A DNA stretch of 53,971 nt. Origin: CAZBMJ01 sp964493205. Lineage in GTDB: Bacteria; Myxococcota; UBA727; JABDBI01. The position numbers and the translations under genes are program-made. The notes below the pieces were generated by a model, which was not told where the DNA came from, did not search any database, and worked only from the letters and a program-made list of their open reading frames with translations. Where the stretch lies: contig CAZBMJ010000014.1 in NCBI GenBank assembly GCA_964493205.1, forward strand, positions 1 to 53,971, written 5' to 3'. Below, in pieces: positions 50,849 to 53,971 of the stretch; position 1 is the stretch's first letter; every line of letters begins with the position of its first letter.

Positions 50849-52954
50849 ATGACTTTTAATGACGATTTTTTATTATGGCAAAAAAAATTTTTTGAAGAAA
50901 CTAGTATTAATTCTAAAGATCTTAATAATAAACCCATATTTACGAGTTTTGATACCAAAGAAAATACCAGCCAAGATTTTGCAGGCCTGTTTCCTTATAC
51001 ACGGGGAATCAGGGCCAGTATGTATACCCATAAGCCTTGGACTATTCGTCAATATGCTGGTTTTTCTACGGCAAAAGAATCAAATAATTTTTATAAAAAT
51101 TGTTTAAAAGCAGGTCAAAAAGGCTTATCAGTGGCTTTTGATTTACCCACTCATCGAGGCTATGATTCTGATAATCCTCTGGTAGAGGCCGACGTAGGAA
51201 AAGCTGGAGTTGCCATCGATAGCGTTGAAGATATGAAAATCTTATTTGATGGTATCGATTTGTCACAAGTAAGCGTAAGTATGACAATGAATGGGGCGGT
51301 ATTGCCTGTTCTTGCGGCGTTCTTAGTGGCTGCCCAGGAAAGCGGTGTGGCATTAAACAAAATTTCAGGCACCATACAAAACGATATTTTAAAAGAATTT
51401 ATGGTGAGAAATACTTATATTTATCCACCAAAGCCTTCTATGAGAATAGTTGGCGATATTATGGAGTTTGCTAGTAAAAAATTACCTTTATTTAATTCCA
51501 TAAGTATAAGTGGTTATCATATTCACGAAGCTGGGGCTGATTTAGCTCTTGAACTTGGATTAACTATAGCTGATGGTTTAGAGTATGTTAAATGTGCACA
51601 AGAGCGTTCTTTAAATATTGACGATTTTGCTCCTAGAATTTCGTTCTTTTTTGCTACGGGAATGAATTTTTTTTTAGAAATAGCCAAGCTTAGAGCTGCA
51701 AGAAAAATTTGGGCGCAGCATATGCTCAAATTTGGCTGCAAAGATGAAAAATCTTTATTACTAAGAACTCATTGCCAAACATCTGGTTGGAGCCTTTGTG
51801 CCAGTGATCCTTATAATAACATAGTTAGAACTACTATAGAGGCTATGGCTAGTGTTTTAGGAGGAACTCAATCTTTGCATACTAATTCTTTTGATGAAGC
51901 TATTTCGCTACCCACACCATTTTCAGCAAAAATTGCTAGAAATACTCAACTTATTTTGCAACATGAAACGGGTATTTGTAATGTAGTCGATCCTCTGGGG
52001 GGCTCTTATTATGTGGAAAGTTTGACATCTGCCATAGAAAAACAGGCCTTAGCAATAATAGAAAAAGTAAGTAAAATAGGTGGAATGACTAAGGCAATAG
52101 AATCTGGTTTACCCATGCAGTGGATAGAAAAAGCTTCTTTGCATAGGCAAGCCCTACTTGATAGCAAACAAGAAATTAGAGTGGGTGAAAATGCTTATTT
52201 GTCTGATAATTCAGATGAAGTAGAAGTTTTGGTGATAAATAATCAAGAAGTGATTAAAGAACAAAAAGAAAAATTAAAAATTTTACGCCAAAATAGAGAT
52301 AATAACGCTGTTGATAAAGCTTTAAAAAATCTGACTCATGCTGCTCAAAACGGTTTAAATTTACTAGAATATTCTTACGAAGCCATGAGGCTTAGAGCTA
52401 CTTTAGGTGAAGTAAGCTTGGCTTTAGAAAAGGTTTTTTCCAGACATAAGGCTCTTATTAATCCAGCTGTAGGAGTTTATAAAGAAGTGTATGGGGATAA
52501 AAAATTATTAGAAAACTGTGTGAATGAAGTTTCTAAACTAGCAAAAATTTTAGGCAGACAACCACGTATATTAGTAGCTAAGCTTGGGCAAGATGGTCAT
52601 GATAGAGGGGCAAAAGTTATTGCTTCAGCTTTTTCTGATTTTGGTTTTGATGTTGATATTTCTTGTTTATTTGAAACACCAGAGTCTATTGCCAAGCAAG
52701 CGCTAGAAAATGATGTTCATGTTATTGGAGTTTCAAGCCTAGCTGCAGGCCATAATACATTGGTGCCACAGTTACTAAATTGTTTAAAAACACTAAATAT
52801 AAATAATGTTTTAATAGTAGTAGGGGGTGTTATACCGCCGCAAGATCATGAATTTTTAATTAACTTGGGGGTAAGCGCTATTTTTGGTCCTGGAACTAAT
52901 GTTTTAGAAGCAGCAATGGTAATTATAGAAAAAATACATGATTTACACAGATAA
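50849..52954 (+). CDS. Methylmalonyl-CoA mutase, single-chain catalytic subunit
   Basis: The 701-aa enzyme interconverts methylmalonyl-CoA and succinyl-CoA using adenosylcobalamin. The substrate domain has LFPYTRGIRASMY, RQYAGFSTAKESN, VAFDLPTHRGYDSDNP and SGYHIHEAGA. A C-terminal B12 domain has DGHDRGAK with the axial His, and GVSSLAAGH and VVGGVIPPQD. I start at ATG 50849; the frame also opens at GTG 50837. It overlaps meaB by 17 bases. The lineage needs B12, but no cobalamin riboswitch is visible upstream (only 61 bases). Confidence 0.95.
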   Translation: MTFNDDFLLWQKKFFEETSINSKDLNNKPIFTSFDTKENTSQDFAGLFPYTRGIRASMYTHKPWTIRQYAGFSTAKESNNFYKNCLKAGQKGLSVAFDLPTHRGYDSDNPLVEADVGKAGVAIDSVEDMKILFDGIDLSQVSVSMTMNGAVLPVLAAFLVAAQESGVALNKISGTIQNDILKEFMVRNTYIYPPKPSMRIVGDIMEFASKKLPLFNSISISGYHIHEAGADLALELGLTIADGLEYVKCAQERSLNIDDFAPRISFFFATGMNFFLEIAKLRAARKIWAQHMLKFGCKDEKSLLLRTHCQTSGWSLCASDPYNNIVRTTIEAMASVLGGTQSLHTNSFDEAISLPTPFSAKIARNTQLILQHETGICNVVDPLGGSYYVESLTSAIEKQALAIIEKVSKIGGMTKAIESGLPMQWIEKASLHRQALLDSKQEIRVGENAYLSDNSDEVEVLVINNQEVIKEQKEKLKILRQNRDNNAVDKALKNLTHAAQNGLNLLEYSYEAMRLRATLGEVSLALEKVFSRHKALINPAVGVYKEVYGDKKLLENCVNEVSKLAKILGRQPRILVAKLGQDGHDRGAKVIASAFSDFGFDVDISCLFETPESIAKQALENDVHVIGVSSLAAGHNTLVPQLLNCLKTLNINNVLIVVGGVIPPQDHEFLINLGVSAIFGPGTNVLEAAMVIIEKIHDLHR

Positions 52955-53798
52955 AATTCTAGATGAGCTTTATGAAGGCTTTGTTAATAAAGACAGAAAA
53001 TCTTTAGCCAAAGCCATAACTTTGGTGGAAAGTGATAATTTAGAGCATGAGGTTTATGCTAAAAAATTTATGCAAAAAATTTCTAATGGAAATTTAGCAT
53101 TACGTTTAGCTATTTCAGGTAGTGCGGGTGTGGGCAAAAGCACTTTTATTAATTCTTTAGGTATGGAGATAATCAGAAATTCTTTAAGTGTAGCAGTGCT
53201 AAGTATTGATCCCTCAAGTCCTATTAGTGATGGCAGTATTATGGCTGATAAAGTCAGAATGAGTGATTTAGTAGGCGAAAAAAATGCTTTTATCAGGCCT
53301 TCTCCATCGAGAGGATTTTTAGGCGCCATATCAAAAAAAACTTTTTTAGTATTGCAAGTACTAGAGTTTTTTGGCTTTGACGTAATTATTTTGGAAACCG
53401 TGGGTGCAGGGCAGTCAGAATATTTAGCCCATAGTCTTAGCGATTGCTTTGTAACTTTAGTGCAGCCAAATTCAGGTGATAGCTGGCAAATAATTAAAAA
53501 AGGGCTTTTAGAATTATCAGATGTAATAATTATTAATAAAGCTGATGGCATTTATGAGCGTGACGCTAAACTTATGTACGAAAATTTTTGTTCTATTTAT
53601 AAAAATACCCCTAAACAAATTTATATAAATAGTAATTTAAATAATAAAAATATTAATAATGTTTTTAATAATTTATATAAAAATTATGTGCCAGATATTA
53701 AAAATCGCCAAAAAAGATTTAAAAAGTTTTTTGAAGAAGTTTCAAAAACCTTAAAAGCCTTAGAAGAAATTAGTGATAATTTATTTTTTAGAGAATAA
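52938..53798 (+). CDS. meaB: Methylmalonyl-CoA mutase chaperone GTPase MeaB
   Basis: The 286-aa G protein protects and reloads the mutase. Its P-loop is GSAGVGKSTFINSLG, followed by the MeaB signatures SIDPSSPISDGSIMADKVRM and RPSPSRGFLGAIS, switch region ETVGAGQSE, and INKAD. It is about 40 residues shorter than usual MeaB, mainly at the C-terminal dimerisation arm. The start overlaps the mutase gene, so both are made together. Confidence 0.94.
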   Translation: MIYTDKILDELYEGFVNKDRKSLAKAITLVESDNLEHEVYAKKFMQKISNGNLALRLAISGSAGVGKSTFINSLGMEIIRNSLSVAVLSIDPSSPISDGSIMADKVRMSDLVGEKNAFIRPSPSRGFLGAISKKTFLVLQVLEFFGFDVIILETVGAGQSEYLAHSLSDCFVTLVQPNSGDSWQIIKKGLLELSDVIIINKADGIYERDAKLMYENFCSIYKNTPKQIYINSNLNNKNINNVFNNLYKNYVPDIKNRQKRFKKFFEEVSKTLKALEEISDNLFFRE

Positions 53799-53857
53799 AT
53801 CTAAATTAATAGTTTGTTTGTTTGGAACAAAAAAGCATCAATAAGTAGGAGCGAATA

Positions 53858-53971
53858 ATGGCGTTAAAAAAAATAATACCTTTTTTAAGTTTTTTCATGG
53901 CAGCGGGAGTATTTGCTACAGAAGAGATTTACATAAGCATTGCGTTAGATGATGGTACGCATGTAAATACG
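53858..53971 (+). CDS. Secreted protein, 3' end beyond the window
   Basis: The ATG at 53858 with AGGAG upstream opens a frame that runs off the edge after 38 codons. The visible part is a signal peptide (MALKKIIPFLSFFMAAGVFA) and the first mature residues TEEIYISIALDDG. The family cannot be told. Confidence 0.6.
   Translation, partial: MALKKIIPFLSFFMAAGVFATEEIYISIALDDGTHVNT

Noticed and set aside
53054..53551. A 165-codon minus-strand frame inside meaB
   Set aside because: It is antisense to conserved MeaB motifs and shows no family pattern of its own; it is a shadow of the real gene.

Overview
The window is AT-rich (about 30% G+C by eye) and comes from a Gram-negative bacterium. It encodes many lipoproteins and Sec-exported proteins, a FadL-like barrel fused to SppA, IHF/HU, TldD/TldE, an RND/MMPL exporter, and methylmalonyl-CoA mutase with MeaB. 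The gene set looks proteobacterial in the broad sense (delta-like or Bdellovibrionota/Myxococcota-like would fit), but there is no rRNA or ribosomal protein here to place it. Several exported proteins carry eukaryote-like or interaction domains: an AIG1-type GTPase, an RWP-RK DNA-binding domain, ankyrin repeats and HicA-like C-termini. I infer a lineage living with protist or other eukaryotic hosts.

Layout. 1-4.4 kb is accessory DNA: an ankyrin gene, then an unknown lipoprotein and a secreted AIG1-like GTPase. The latter two lie between two 44-bp direct copies of the 3' end of the rRNA methyltransferase gene rlmD. 4.3-9.6 kb is a tight minus-strand operon bioB-bioF-bioD-bioA-rlmD. 9.7-14.6 kb holds envelope and exported proteins, including a secreted protein with a HicA-like end and the barrel-SppA fusion. 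14.7-22.3 kb is a plus-strand run: tldD, tldE, a pepsin-like aspartic protease, an MMPL exporter, an orphan CoA-transferase A subunit, and a secreted RWP-RK protein with acidic repeats. 22.3-24.5 kb (minus) holds Fur, an EamA transporter and a receiver protein. The receiver is divergent from a sodium:solute symporter/histidine kinase fusion (24.9-27.5 kb). Then come small lipoproteins, two MarC proteins, tRNA-Ala, TlpA, a transglutaminase-like lipoprotein, tRNA-Arg and an M14 carboxypeptidase.

32.8-35.1 kb contains a small secreted protein and three short lipoproteins, each of the three with its own terminator; two have Asp-rich tails. An IS200-like transposase gene (35.3-35.7 kb) abuts a 4.1-kb integrative element (35805-39919). 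That element lies between 81-bp direct repeats of the 3' half of initiator tRNA-fMet plus its terminator. It carries a repeat cluster, an XRE repressor with paired operators, a frameshifted PrimPol/DUF3987 gene and a tyrosine integrase, so it resembles a minimal satellite-like element.

39.9-47.0 kb (minus) is mostly housekeeping: ffh, a membrane metallopeptidase, a TPR protein, nnrD, tsaE and tRNA-fMet. 47.1-54.0 kb (plus) has an IHF/HU protein, an ankyrin lipoprotein, a second secreted protein with a HicA-like end, methylmalonyl-CoA mutase, meaB, and the start of a secreted protein cut by the window edge.

The strongest candidate for something undescribed is the set of exported, eukaryote-like proteins, above all the secreted RWP-RK protein (21537-22265) and the secreted AIG1 GTPase (2959-4320). 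All domain calls were made by reading motifs; no database search was run.
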